Shown: one piece after another, positions 55,492 to 64,000 of the stretch | Numbering within the stretch: the first letter of the stretch is position 1 | Layout of the letters: each line of letters starts with the position of its first letter | Assembly (NCBI GenBank): GCA_035629175.1 | Contig: DASPIL010000103.1 | Location: forward strand, 1-64,000 | Origin: Verrucomicrobiia bacterium | GTDB lineage: Bacteria; Verrucomicrobiota; Verrucomicrobiia; Limisphaerales; DASXHY01 | Length of the DNA: 64,000 nt | Direction: 5' to 3' | Translations under genes and position numbers: made by a program | The notes under the pieces: model-generated | The model's database searches: none | Seen by the model: only the letters and a program-made list of their open reading frames with translations | What the model was told of the DNA's origin: nothing

Positions 55492-56942
55492 TGTCTGCCA
55501 AGGTGAATAACGCTGCGTTGCCGACGGTTCCCGCGGAGCTCGCGCGAATTCCTCTGGTTCAGAACCAGCGCGACATTGGCTGGATTTCTGATCGGGTGGT
55601 ATCCATCACTGAAGGCCGGCCCCCGCTCTGGTGGTGGGCCTGTTTCATCCCGAGCGTGCTCTGCCTGGGAATGCTTGGCTTCATGCTGGCTTACCAGATC
55701 ACGACCGGCGTTGGCGTCTGGGGAAACATGCACCCGGTCATGTGGGGCTGGGACATCATCAATTTCGTCTGGTGGATCGGTATCGGCCATGCAGGAACGT
55801 TGATTTCAGCGATTCTCTTCCTGTTGCGGCAGCGCTGGCGCACGGCGGTGAACCGCGCCGCCGAAGCCATGACGATCTTTGCCGTCATGTGCGCCGGCAT
55901 TTATCCGGCACTGCACGTGGGCCGCGTTTGGTTCGACTGGTGGCTGTTCCCAATCCCGAACTCGAACGGCCCGATCTGGCCGCAGTTTCGTTCGCCCCTC
56001 ATGTGGGATGTGTTCGCGGTTTCGACCTACTTCACCGTATCCGTGTTGTTCTGGTACATGGGATTGATCCCCGACCTCGCGGTAATGCGCGATCGCGCGA
56101 CGAGCAAGATTCGCCAGTTCCTTTACGGACTGTTCTCGCTCGGCTGGACGGGATCGAATCGCCACTGGAGCAACTACGAAAAAGCCTATTTGCTGCTCGC
56201 GGGCCTCTCGACACCCCTCGTGTTGTCCGTGCACTCGATCGTGTCATTGGACTTTTCCGTGTCGCAGTTGCCTGGCTGGCACACGACGATTTTCCCGCCC
56301 TACTTCGTGGCAGGCGCGATCTTTTCAGGATTCGGCATGGTTCTGACGCTGTTGATTCCGCTGCGCAAGTTGTGCCACCTCGAGGACATCATCACGATGC
56401 GGCACATCGACATCATGTGCAAAGTGACGCTCGCGACTGGCTCAATTGTCGGTTACGCCTACGCGATGGAGTTCTTCATTGCCTGGTACAGCGGCAGTGC
56501 GGCAGAGCAGTTCCACTTCATGAACCGCGCGCTCGGCCCTTATCAATGGGGCTGGATTCCGATGATCGCATGCAACGTCATCATCCCGCAATTATTCTGG
56601 TTCAAATGGTTCAGGCAGAACCTGATTGCCGTGTTCATCCTTTCAATCATCGTCAACGTGGGAATGTGGTTCGAGCGATTCGTGATCATCGTGATCGGCT
56701 TGCATCGTGATTTCCTGCCGAGCAGCTGGGGATACTTCCGTCCGACGTGGGTCGACATCTGCACGTATCTGGGAACGTTCGGCTTGTTCTTCACCATGTT
56801 CCTGCTGTTCATGCGTTTCCTGCCGATGATCGCGATTTCCGAGGTGAAGGGCGTGACGCCGCAGTCGGATCCGCATCATCCCATGGGTGGAGCCAAGCAT
56901 GAGGAAAGAATTCCTGAGTCTGAAGGAGGTTTGACGCCATGA
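55491..56942 (+). CDS. actC: Alternative Complex III subunit ActC, NrfD/PsrC-like membrane protein
   Basis: The 483-residue polytopic protein has about ten membrane spans and the NrfD/PsrC pattern, starting with [37 protein letters not shown]-like helices and [20 protein letters not shown]. In ACIII this subunit binds quinol near the outer face. It follows actB with a 1-bp overlap and overlaps actD by ATGA, so all are translated in step. The C-terminal tail is cytoplasmic-type and charged. Confidence 0.93.
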   Translation: MSAKVNNAALPTVPAELARIPLVQNQRDIGWISDRVVSITEGRPPLWWWACFIPSVLCLGMLGFMLAYQITTGVGVWGNMHPVMWGWDIINFVWWIGIGHAGTLISAILFLLRQRWRTAVNRAAEAMTIFAVMCAGIYPALHVGRVWFDWWLFPIPNSNGPIWPQFRSPLMWDVFAVSTYFTVSVLFWYMGLIPDLAVMRDRATSKIRQFLYGLFSLGWTGSNRHWSNYEKAYLLLAGLSTPLVLSVHSIVSLDFSVSQLPGWHTTIFPPYFVAGAIFSGFGMVLTLLIPLRKLCHLEDIITMRHIDIMCKVTLATGSIVGYAYAMEFFIAWYSGSAAEQFHFMNRALGPYQWGWIPMIACNVIIPQLFWFKWFRQNLIAVFILSIIVNVGMWFERFVIIVIGLHRDFLPSSWGYFRPTWVDICTYLGTFGLFFTMFLLFMRFLPMIAISEVKGVTPQSDPHHPMGGAKHEERIPESEGGLTP

Positions 56943-57475
56943 TTACCGCCAGACCGTACGGTATCATTGCCGAGTTCACGAATCCCGCGGCGATCATGCA
57001 CGCGGCCGAGAAAGTCCGCGACGCAGGGTTCTCGCGCTGGGATGTTTACACGCCATTTCCCGTGCATGGAATGGACCGTGCGATGGGATTGAAGAATTCG
57101 AAGGTCGGATGGTTCTCCTTTCTCGGAGGGGTGGCCGGTTACACCACCGGAATGCTGATGATCTGGTGGATGAACGCGGTGGACTATCCTCTGGTCGTCG
57201 GCGGCAAGCCGATGTTCAGCCCGTTCGCGGCGTTTCCGCCGTCCTACGAACTCACGATTCTGTTCGGCGCGTTTGGCGCGTTGGGTGGCATGCTGTTCTT
57301 GAATCGCCTGCCGCGGTTGCATCATCCGCTTCTCAAGAATCGCCGTTTTGCCAAGGTGACTCACGATCGCTACTTCCTCGTGATTGAGACGAGTGATCCG
57401 AAATATTCCGAAACCGGCACGGTGAAGCTGTTGAAGGATGCCGGCAGCAATCACATTGAGGTGGTGGAGGAGTAA
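56939..57475 (+). CDS. actD: Alternative Complex III subunit ActD (DUF3341)
   Basis: The 178-residue protein has the DUF3341 pattern: [40 protein letters not shown] and [20 protein letters not shown], with two membrane spans (about 57-80 and 96-120) and a C-terminal soluble part ending [13 protein letters not shown]. It is a structural membrane subunit of ACIII with no cofactor. It overlaps its neighbours on both sides (4 bp and 1 bp). Confidence 0.93.
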   Translation: MITARPYGIIAEFTNPAAIMHAAEKVRDAGFSRWDVYTPFPVHGMDRAMGLKNSKVGWFSFLGGVAGYTTGMLMIWWMNAVDYPLVVGGKPMFSPFAAFPPSYELTILFGAFGALGGMLFLNRLPRLHHPLLKNRRFAKVTHDRYFLVIETSDPKYSETGTVKLLKDAGSNHIEVVEE

Positions 57476-58134
57476 TGCGCTATTTCCTTTTAATCTTTGG
57501 TATCACAGTGGTCGCAATCATGGCGATCGCGGGCCGTCGATTTGATGACGGCGGCGCCATGTCGCGCAAACCGCCGCTGTATATTTTTCCCGACATGGAC
57601 CGCCAGCTGAAGCTGCGTCCGCAGGAACCCAACGCGTTCTTCGCCAATGGCCGCAGTTCCCAGCTGCCCGTTCCAGGAACCGTCGCCCAGGTGAAACCGA
57701 AAATGGTTTCGGGGCAGCCTGTGTTTCCGTTCGAAGACGTTCCCGTGAACACGGGGCACATCGCTGGAACCACCAATTTTGTTGAAGTCAATCCACTGCC
57801 GATCAACGCGGAACTCCTCAAGCGCGGCCGGCAGCGCTTTGCCATTTCGTGCGCACCCTGCCATGGTGCAACCGCGGATGGAAATGGAATCACCAAGAAG
57901 ATTGGTGCGATGGCGGTTGTTGCAAATCTGCACGACCGGCGAATTGTGGAAATGACCGACGGGGAGCTGTTCCATGTCATCACCCATGGCCGCAACCTGA
58001 TGGGGCCGTATGGACCAACAGTTCCGACGGAAGATCGCTGGGCGATCATAGCGTATCTGCGCGCGCTGCAGTTGAGCCGGTTGGGAACGATCGACGACGT
58101 GCCGCAGGAGCTGCGGGGCACTTTGACTAGGTAA
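57475..58134 (+). CDS. actE: Alternative Complex III subunit ActE, monohaem cytochrome c
   Basis: The 219-residue membrane-anchored cytochrome has an N-terminal span (YFLLIFGITVVAIMAIAG), a conserved IFPDMDRQLKLRPQEPN segment, and one CAPCH site with FAISCAPCHGATADGNGITK. A distal Met in GRNLMGPYG likely completes the haem. It is the outlet of ACIII toward soluble or downstream cytochromes. It starts at the last base of actD. Confidence 0.92.
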   Translation: MRYFLLIFGITVVAIMAIAGRRFDDGGAMSRKPPLYIFPDMDRQLKLRPQEPNAFFANGRSSQLPVPGTVAQVKPKMVSGQPVFPFEDVPVNTGHIAGTTNFVEVNPLPINAELLKRGRQRFAISCAPCHGATADGNGITKKIGAMAVVANLHDRRIVEMTDGELFHVITHGRNLMGPYGPTVPTEDRWAIIAYLRALQLSRLGTIDDVPQELRGTLTR

Positions 58135-58137
58135 ACT

Positions 58138-59424
58138 ATGAGTTCGCATTCCAAATCTGCCAAACAGACGCCGTTCGATCTTTCGCGCTGGCGGAATGTG
58201 CCGGCGTTATTGATGTTCGGCGGCGGCGCGGTGACGCTGATCGGCGCGCTCGTGAGTTTCCTGGTGCTGAAGGACGGAGGAAAGAACTTCGCGTTTTCCT
58301 GGCTGGTCGCCTACATGTTCTGTCTCAGCATTTGCCTTGGCGCACTGTTCCTCGTGCTGGTCCATCATTTATTTGATGCAGGCTGGTCTGTTCCCATCCG
58401 CCGGTTTAACGAGCATATCGCTTCGATGTTGTTTCCCTGGATGGCGATTCTCTGGATTCCCATCGCCCTGTTCTCAAAGCACCTTTACGCCTGGATGACG
58501 AAGAACCCGGAAATGGATCACGCGCTTCATGCCAAGGAGCCGCTGTTCACAATTCCTGGATTTTACATTGTTTCGGCTGTTTGCTTTTTGATCTGGTGGG
58601 TTCTCACCCGCGGCTTGCGTTCGTGGTCCTTGAAGCAGGACGACGTTGGCGGAGCGATTCCCACCCACAAAATGCGCGGCTATTCCTATTGGGGCATCTT
58701 CGCCTTCGCCGTCACGCTCACGCTGGCCGCCGTGATGTGGATGAAGGGCATGCAGCACGAGTGGTTCTCGACCATGTATGGCGTCGTGTATTTCGCAGGC
58801 AGTGTGTGGATGACCCTCGGTTTGGTTTACATCATCACGGCGTTGCTCGACCGGCAGGGAATCCTGACCGACGTGCTGCATGAGCATCAGTATTATTTCA
58901 TCGGCTCGCTGATGTTTGCGTTCACGGTGTTCTACGCCTACATCCATTTCGCGCAATACTTCATCATCTGGAACGGCAACATTCCGGAGGAGACCTTCTG
59001 GTATTTGATTCGCGAGAAAGGAACCTGGTTTTTCGTCGGGATGATTATCATCTTCGGTCATTTCTTCATGCCTTTCCTCGCCTTGCTGCGGATTGACCTG
59101 AAGAACGTGTTTCCATATATCGCGGCAATTGCTGGCTGGAACTGGCTGATGCATTACTTCGACATGGCGTTCCAGATCAAGCCTGTGCTCTATACGGAAG
59201 GATATCCCCTGCGCTGGCTGTGGCTGGATATCGGCATCCTGGCGTTCATGGTGGGATTGCTGGCCAAGGTGTTCATCGCCAAATTCGCGAGCGCCGCTCC
59301 GTTCCCGACAAAGGATCCCCGTTTGATCGAAGCGATGGGACATTATCATCCTGTCCCGACACAGATTTCCGGCGGCGAGCTGGATGAGTGCGATGACGGG
59401 CCGCAACCCGGACACGCGAAGTAA
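58138..59424 (+). CDS. actF: Alternative Complex III subunit ActF, membrane protein
   Basis: The 428-residue polytopic protein has about ten spans, starting LLMFGGGAVTLIGALVSFLV, and includes QYYFIGSLMFAFTVFYAYIH and FAQYFIIWNGNIPEETFWYL, a pattern of ACIII ActF and related ActC-like subunits. It is thought to form the membrane core beside ActC, with a possible proton path. It starts 3 bp after actE and is 4 bp from the next gene. Confidence 0.92.
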   Translation: MSSHSKSAKQTPFDLSRWRNVPALLMFGGGAVTLIGALVSFLVLKDGGKNFAFSWLVAYMFCLSICLGALFLVLVHHLFDAGWSVPIRRFNEHIASMLFPWMAILWIPIALFSKHLYAWMTKNPEMDHALHAKEPLFTIPGFYIVSAVCFLIWWVLTRGLRSWSLKQDDVGGAIPTHKMRGYSYWGIFAFAVTLTLAAVMWMKGMQHEWFSTMYGVVYFAGSVWMTLGLVYIITALLDRQGILTDVLHEHQYYFIGSLMFAFTVFYAYIHFAQYFIIWNGNIPEETFWYLIREKGTWFFVGMIIIFGHFFMPFLALLRIDLKNVFPYIAAIAGWNWLMHYFDMAFQIKPVLYTEGYPLRWLWLDIGILAFMVGLLAKVFIAKFASAAPFPTKDPRLIEAMGHYHPVPTQISGGELDECDDGPQPGHAK

Positions 59425-59428
59425 CGCC

Positions 59429-59815
59429 ATGAATTCTGAATCTCTCGAAACTCCGAGGAACGCTGCCACGACGGCGTACGTTGTTGCCATTGCCGGCGCG
59501 TTCCTGATCGTCGCTGGCCTGGTGTGGGCGCTCCGGCATTACAACCAGGTGGAACCTGTCAATGCAGCCCGTGCTGCGGAACGCGCCCTGGCGCTCCAGG
59601 AACTTCGGGCGGCTGAGACTGATGTGCTGACGAGCGTCGCCTGGCTGGACAAGGGCAAGGGGATTGTGCGTTTGCGAGTGGACGATGCCGTTCGCCTGGT
59701 AGAGCAACGCTGGGGCAGCGACCCGGTCGCTGCACGGAAGGATTTGATCGCGCGGGTCGAGAAAGCCACAGCGGTGCCTCCTGCCGCACCCGCGCAACCC
59801 AGCCCGTTCGAGTAA
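59429..59815 (+). CDS. Small membrane protein in the act operon, unknown
   Basis: The 128-residue protein has one membrane span at about 15-37 (AYVVAIAGAFLIVAGLVWAL) and a soluble region of Ala-rich helix (NAARAAERALALQELRAAET) and charged sequence, ending in a Pro/Ala-rich tail. I do not recognise the family. It lies between actF and the CcoN-like gene with 4-bp and 3-bp gaps, so it is likely an accessory or linker subunit. No haem or metal motif is seen. Confidence 0.75.
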   Translation: MNSESLETPRNAATTAYVVAIAGAFLIVAGLVWALRHYNQVEPVNAARAAERALALQELRAAETDVLTSVAWLDKGKGIVRLRVDDAVRLVEQRWGSDPVAARKDLIARVEKATAVPPAAPAQPSPFE

Positions 59816-59818
59816 GCC

Positions 59819-61282
59819 GTGGCCGCCTCGATGAATCCTTCGTGTTCCACCACCGTGGCCTTGGAGCCTGATCCGGCGTTGCGCCGCATCGATGCGTCCG
59901 TCTCGGCACCATTGATAGCGCTGTTTTATGGGAGCGCCATCTGGCTGGTGCTGGGTTCAATCTTCGGCCTGCTCGCATCCATCAAGTTTCACGGACCAAA
60001 CTTCCTGGCGAATTGCGAATGGCTGACCTACGGGAGGCTGTATCCCGCTGCAACGAACGCGCTGCTTTACGGATTTGCGATTCCAGCGGGGCTTGGGGTG
60101 GGTTTGTGGATCATCGCAAGGGTCGGCCGAATTTCTGCAGTGCAGCCCGCGGTCATGGTTTTGGGCGCCAAACTCTGGCACCTGGGTGTCCTGATTGGCT
60201 TAATCCAGATTTTTGCCGGGAACACCACCGGGTTTCAAAGTCTGGAAATGCCGAAATCAGCGGCGGTGCTTCTGTTCCTCGGGTATTCGCTGGTAGCCGT
60301 TTGGACGCTGCTCACGCTGCACGCGAGAACCGTCAGGGCCTTGACTCCAGCCCAATGGTTTCTGATTGCGGCGCTCTACTGGTTCCCGTGGATTTTCTCG
60401 ACCGCACACCTGTTGCTGACGATGTTCCCTGTTCGCGGAGTGACGCAGTCGGTGGTGGCGTGGTGGTTCGCCGCCAACCTGCATATTGTCTGGTTGGGAC
60501 TTGTCGGACTCGCTGCGATTTTCCACTTCATTCCAACATTGATGAATCGCGCCCTGCACAGCGATTACCTGGCGTACTTCACTTTCTGGACCATCATCCT
60601 GTTCGGTGGATGGTGTGGCATCCCGAGCACGGCTCCGCTGCCCGCATGGATGCCCGCGCTCAGCACCATAGCAACCGTTCTCACACTGGTCACAGTCCTG
60701 TCGGTGGTCGTGAATGTGTATCGCACGTGCGGACGCGGCTGTGCGCAAAGTGAGAATCCGGCTCCAGGCAAGTTCATTGCGTTTGGCGCAATGGCGTTCG
60801 TCGTTGCGTGGTTGATGAACGTTGCCGTGGCGCTGACTGAACTGACGCCGTTCCTGCACTTCACGTGGTTTACATTCGCACAGTCGCACCTCAACGTTTT
60901 CGGGTTCTTCAGCCTCACGATGATTGGCGCCATTTATTACATCGTGCCTCGTGCCACGGGCGTTGCCTGGCCATGCGCAAATCGAATCCGGGCAAATTAT
61001 TGGCTGGCGGCCATTGGAACGGTTCTATACGCCGGGCCGCTCGCGATCGGCGGGATCGTTCAGGGGGTCAAAATGAGCAATCCCGAAACCGGGTTCGGAG
61101 CTGTGAGCCGCGCCTACCTCATGCCGCTGCGCATCAGCTCGATCGGTGAAATCCTGATCCTCACCGCGAACGTGCTCCTCTTGTTTAATCTCACTTCCGT
61201 GCTCGTGCGCTTTGCAAGGCAGCAACTGCGGCCTGTGGAAACTTCCTCAACCTCGGCAACCGTTGCGGAGGTGAAATCATGA
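59819..61282 (+). CDS. CcoN-like (cbb3 oxidase subunit I) membrane protein lacking most metal ligands
   Basis: The 487-residue polytopic protein aligns with CcoN along its length (for example GRLYPAATNALLYGF, VVAWWFAANLHIVW, AQSHLNVFGFFSLTMIGAIY). But where CcoN has GRLRPLHTN, WWYGHN, HHLHY and GHVHAG, this protein has PAATN, WWFAAN, no HH and AQSH. By my alignment only one of six haem/copper histidines (H357) remains. It is thus unlikely to reduce oxygen at a haem-copper site by itself. The start is GTG at 59819, with ATG at 59831 as alternative. It overlaps the CcoO-like gene by ATGA. Confidence 0.8.
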   Translation: MAASMNPSCSTTVALEPDPALRRIDASVSAPLIALFYGSAIWLVLGSIFGLLASIKFHGPNFLANCEWLTYGRLYPAATNALLYGFAIPAGLGVGLWIIARVGRISAVQPAVMVLGAKLWHLGVLIGLIQIFAGNTTGFQSLEMPKSAAVLLFLGYSLVAVWTLLTLHARTVRALTPAQWFLIAALYWFPWIFSTAHLLLTMFPVRGVTQSVVAWWFAANLHIVWLGLVGLAAIFHFIPTLMNRALHSDYLAYFTFWTIILFGGWCGIPSTAPLPAWMPALSTIATVLTLVTVLSVVVNVYRTCGRGCAQSENPAPGKFIAFGAMAFVVAWLMNVAVALTELTPFLHFTWFTFAQSHLNVFGFFSLTMIGAIYYIVPRATGVAWPCANRIRANYWLAAIGTVLYAGPLAIGGIVQGVKMSNPETGFGAVSRAYLMPLRISSIGEILILTANVLLLFNLTSVLVRFARQQLRPVETSSTSATVAEVKS

Positions 61283-62202
61283 ATTACGGCGCCTTGATTT
61301 TTCTGGCTGCGTTCGTCGGCATTTCCGCTTCCTGGTTTGGGTTCGTCATGACGCCTCAACTCCAATTGGGCAACGCCCGGCAGGGAACGAACACCGTGAA
61401 CACGGCACAGCTCTATCCGCTCGCCCGCCCTGGACTCGCCCAGGAAGGCTTGCAGGTGTACCGCGAGAACGGCTGTGTCTACTGCCACAGCCAGCAGGTA
61501 GGGCAAACGGGAACCGAGGTGAATTACATCCTGACAGAGGCGGGAACAAACGCGGCCGCGGTGGCAGAGGCCCTCCTCAATGCGCGCCTCGGCCTGACCA
61601 ATGCCAACGCGGCAGGATTGGTTGCCGGCCTTCCAAAACCTGTCTTGCGAAATGTCAATATTGCCAGCGCGAAGAAAGCCGCAAAGGCGGCTCGTGAAGC
61701 GGGTGGACAGGGGCAGGTCGAAATTGTTCCCGTAGGCTCTGACATCGAACGGGGCTGGGGCAAACGGAGATCTGTCGCTCAGGATTATCTGTATGATTAT
61801 CCCGTGATGCTGGGTTCCCATCGGATTGGCCCTGACCTGGCCAATGTCGGGACGCGTTTGCCTGATCCCATGTGGCATTACAGGCATCTGTATGCTCCCC
61901 GAACGGTTGTTCCTGATTCCGCAATGCCTTCCTATCGCTTCCTGTTTGAACAGCGAAAGCTGAACCCGGGCCAGCCTATTCCTGAAGAATCCATCGCTTT
62001 GAATGCAGAAGGTGGATTGCATGACCCGGCGAAAGACAGTGCCGCGCCTGCGAGTGTATTGATTCCAAAACCAGAGGCCCGCGCACTGGTCGCTTACCTG
62101 ATCAGCCTGCAAGCTTCGGCGCCGCTGTTTGAAGTTCCGCTTTCTGCTGCCGAGGCGCCCGCCGCCCCGGTCGCGACCAACGCTCCTCCTCCCGCGCAAT
62201 GA
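61279..62202 (+). CDS. CcoO-like membrane-anchored monohaem cytochrome c
   Basis: The 307-residue protein has an N-terminal membrane anchor (ALIFLAAFVGISASWFGFVM) and a CcoO-like cytochrome: GCVYCHSQQVG at about 65-75, then DYPVMLGSHRIGPDLANVGT, WHYRHLYAPR and MPSYRFLF, whose Met likely binds haem. Between CHSQQVG and SVAQDYLYDYP it carries an insertion of about 65-80 residues, Ala-rich and helical, not usual in CcoO. It overlaps both neighbours by 4 bp. It would pass electrons between ACIII and a partner oxidase. Confidence 0.85.
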   Translation: MNYGALIFLAAFVGISASWFGFVMTPQLQLGNARQGTNTVNTAQLYPLARPGLAQEGLQVYRENGCVYCHSQQVGQTGTEVNYILTEAGTNAAAVAEALLNARLGLTNANAAGLVAGLPKPVLRNVNIASAKKAAKAAREAGGQGQVEIVPVGSDIERGWGKRRSVAQDYLYDYPVMLGSHRIGPDLANVGTRLPDPMWHYRHLYAPRTVVPDSAMPSYRFLFEQRKLNPGQPIPEESIALNAEGGLHDPAKDSAAPASVLIPKPEARALVAYLISLQASAPLFEVPLSAAEAPAAPVATNAPPPAQ

Positions 62203-62816
62203 GTTCCTTCGTGAAGCCAACTGAAACGACAGCGTCATCCGCGAACAAGACGCGCGGAGCTGTCGTGCCCATCTGGCTGTTTGTCCTGCTGTTCATGCTG
62301 CTCTATTGGGGAGCACTGTATTTCGATGCGAAGGGTGGATGGTTCAGCGCGAAGGTGTATGCGCCGTTCCACACTGAGGAGGAGGTTGCATCACTGCAGC
62401 CGGGCGGGGGAGGCAACGAGTTTTTCGATCTTGGAAAACAGGTTTACAACAGGCCGACATGTTCCGCGTGTCACATGCCTTCAGGCCAGGGATCGCCAGG
62501 ACAGTTTCCGCCGCTCACCGGTTCGGAATGGGTGTTGGAGGAACATCCCGGGCGTTTCATTCGCCTGGTTCTCTACGGTCTGCAGGGTCCGATCACCGTC
62601 AAAGGACAGCAATTCAACAGCAGCATGGTTCCCTGGAACATGTTGAGTGACGAGGAAGTTGCCGCTGTCATCACCTACGTTCGGCAGAACAAGGAATGGG
62701 GCAATAATGCTTCAGCCGTCACGCCCGAGCAGGTGAAGGCTGTTCGAGAAAAAGTCGGCAACCGCGCCCAGCCGTTCACGGCTGCGGAGCTTCTGCAGAT
62801 CGATCCCACTGAGTAA
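62199..62816 (+). CDS. Membrane-anchored monohaem cytochrome c
   Basis: The 205-residue protein has one N-terminal span (AVVPIWLFVLLFMLLYWGAL) and one CSACH site (CSACHMPSGQGSPGQFPPLT). The haem-binding Met is probably in SSMVPWNMLSDEEVAA. It is the last gene of the operon and may be a CcoP-like outlet or a small electron donor. The stop is followed by 115 bp before the convergent queG gene. Confidence 0.88.
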   Translation: MSSFVKPTETTASSANKTRGAVVPIWLFVLLFMLLYWGALYFDAKGGWFSAKVYAPFHTEEEVASLQPGGGGNEFFDLGKQVYNRPTCSACHMPSGQGSPGQFPPLTGSEWVLEEHPGRFIRLVLYGLQGPITVKGQQFNSSMVPWNMLSDEEVAAVITYVRQNKEWGNNASAVTPEQVKAVREKVGNRAQPFTAAELLQIDPTE

Positions 62817-62906
62817 GCTGGGAACGCGGGCATGATCACGGTGATTCCGGGTGCGACGGGGTATCGCGATGGAAATGCGCAATTTCCGAACCCCTTTAAC
62901 ATTGAG

Positions 62907-62928
62907 CGGGCTGAAGCCCGGCGCTCCG
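62907..62928. repeat. Intergenic hairpin ending GGCGCTCC
   Basis: CGGGCT and AGCCCG pair across GA, followed by GGCGCTCCG. The tail GGCGCTCC matches the element at 44579-44607. It lies just past queG and may serve as a terminator for both convergent genes. Confidence 0.5.
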
Positions 62929-62931
62929 TTG

Positions 62932-63999
62932 TCAGGCAGGGAACGTCCCATTCTTCTCGGAAGTTCTCGCTTCAATCTGATCAATCGCCCATTGGGCATG
63001 CTCCACAATCAGGGGCTCTGCATCTCGCGTTGCCTTTTTGAGAGCAGGCAACGCAGACGGATCACCGACGTTTCCAAGTGCGACGCACACGTTTCGCAAC
63101 AATCCCCTCCGCTTTGTTCGTAAGATTGGTGATCCCAAGAACCGTTGCTTGAATCCCGCATTATTCAATGCCAGCAATTCCAGCAGGGCGGGAGTCTCGA
63201 CCTCGGCTCGGCGATGCGGCTGCATCATGCGGCCTTGCTGTGCAAACCGATTCCACGGACACGCCGCCAGGCAATCGTCGCAACCATATATCCTGTTTCC
63301 AATTGCCGGGCGCAGTTCGATCGGGATGGAACCCTTCAGCTCGATCGTCAGATACGAAATGCAACGCCGCGCATCGAGTTTATAAGGCGCAAGGATCGCC
63401 TGCGTCGGACACGCCGTCAGGCATCGCGTACAGCTGCCGCAACGGGGTTGCTCAGGTGCATCGGGATCCAGTTTCAACGTGGTGATGATTTCCGAAAGGA
63501 AGATCCAGTTGCCGAGTTTGCGGCTGATGAGATTCGTGTGCTTGCCGGCAAATCCCAGGCCGGCCCGTTGCGCAAGGTCACGTTCCAGCAGTGGACCCGT
63601 ATCGACATACCAAAGCGAACGCGTGCCGGTGTCCAGTGAGTCGATGAACGCCACCAGACTCTTCAGCGGCTCCACGAGAACGTCGTGGTAATCGGCATAG
63701 CGCGCGTATCGCGCCACTGTTCCAGCTCCACCAATGGTTTCCGCAGCGTCCGCAGGGGAACTCGAATCGGGGGCGTAGCTGATTGCGAGGCACACGACGC
63801 TCAAGGCGCCGGGCAGCACGAGCTGGGGATCAACGCGCTTGTCGGCGTTGCGCTCGATCCATGCCATTTCGCCATGACGCTGCTCATCCAGCCACTGCTG
63901 AAATTCACGCGCGTGGATGGGAGATGCGGCCGTCGTAAACTGGCATGCATCAAATCCAAGTTCCCGCGCGCGATGTCGGATGGCGTCTTCGTGTGTCAC
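62932..63999 (-). CDS. queG: Epoxyqueuosine reductase (QueG)
   Basis: The 355-residue protein reduces epoxyqueuosine to queuosine in tRNA using cobalamin and two [4Fe-4S] clusters. The cobalamin-binding N-terminal domain has MAWIERNADKRVDPQLVLPG. The clusters are in CGSCTRCLTACPTQAILAPY and GCDDCLAACPWNRFA. A HEAT-like C-terminal region (NVCVALGNVGDPSALPALKK) follows. The first codon seen is GTG at 63999, at the very edge of the window, so an upstream start is possible. It links with folE, which supplies the queuosine precursor. Confidence 0.92.
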   Translation of the reverse strand: MTHEDAIRHRARELGFDACQFTTAASPIHAREFQQWLDEQRHGEMAWIERNADKRVDPQLVLPGALSVVCLAISYAPDSSSPADAAETIGGAGTVARYARYADYHDVLVEPLKSLVAFIDSLDTGTRSLWYVDTGPLLERDLAQRAGLGFAGKHTNLISRKLGNWIFLSEIITTLKLDPDAPEQPRCGSCTRCLTACPTQAILAPYKLDARRCISYLTIELKGSIPIELRPAIGNRIYGCDDCLAACPWNRFAQQGRMMQPHRRAEVETPALLELLALNNAGFKQRFLGSPILRTKRRGLLRNVCVALGNVGDPSALPALKKATRDAEPLIVEHAQWAIDQIEARTSEKNGTFPA

Positions 64000-64000
64000 G

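Overview
The window looks like a chromosomal segment of a Verrucomicrobiota bacterium, probably from the Pedosphaera/Limisphaerales side. This is an inference from gene content, not from a marker gene. The supporting signs are several PEP-CTERM sorting tails, prepilin-like proteins with the conserved [20 protein letters not shown]-type N-terminus and an H-x9-DG motif, a large CotH/lamin-tail protein, an Alternative Complex III operon, two GH71/99-like hydrolases, and many short intergenic palindromes. GC content is moderately high and Shine-Dalgarno sequences are mostly weak.

Layout. 0-3 kb: edge of a ParD-like antitoxin gene with a palindrome over its start, an ECF sigma factor, a DUF1398 protein, a tRNA-like structure and tRNA-Gly(CCC). 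3-8.3 kb: a CCA-adding type nucleotidyltransferase, converging on an ackA-xfp (acetate kinase/phosphoketolase) pair. 8.5-16 kb: a truncated PEP-CTERM remnant, an ICMT-like membrane methyltransferase, a DUF4097 lipoprotein with a regular 18-residue rung, a truncated GH53 galactanase and a 1379-residue CotH protein. 16.3-18.2 kb: tRNA-Ile2(CAT), RtcB RNA ligase and an internally deleted RtcA remnant. 18.5-31.7 kb: a glycan and surface region with two GH71/99-like paralogues, a frameshifted propeller sensor kinase with its NarL-type regulator, a 232-bp MITE, two prepilin-like proteins, a PEP-CTERM protein, a secreted beta-rich protein and a GH10 xylanase. A 19-bp imperfect palindrome recurs three times here.

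32.2-44.4 kb: an AlkB-like dioxygenase, then a minus-strand operon of a phosphoribosyltransferase, a DUF6916 protein, three tail-collar (Mdp-like) proteins and a GNAT acetyltransferase. A second DUF6916 protein with a Tat-like signal converges on its end. Beside it are two giant secreted adhesin-like proteins and a P-domain PEP-CTERM protein. No other phage genes are present, so this is the best candidate for an undescribed, non-phage surface system. 44.6-51 kb: folE, a sugar 3-epimerase/GH32 fructanase pair, an unrecognised secreted protein and an SGNH hydrolase.

51.4-62.8 kb: a ten-gene respiratory operon, actABCDEF, then a small membrane protein, a CcoN-like subunit, a CcoO-like cytochrome and a monohaem cytochrome. 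ACIII would oxidise quinol and pass electrons to cytochrome c. The CcoN-like subunit lacks five of the six canonical haem/copper histidines by my alignment, so its role is open. The window ends in queG.

Starts were chosen by signal peptide, domain boundary and gene overlap and are often uncertain. Family calls come from motif recognition by eye, with no database search.
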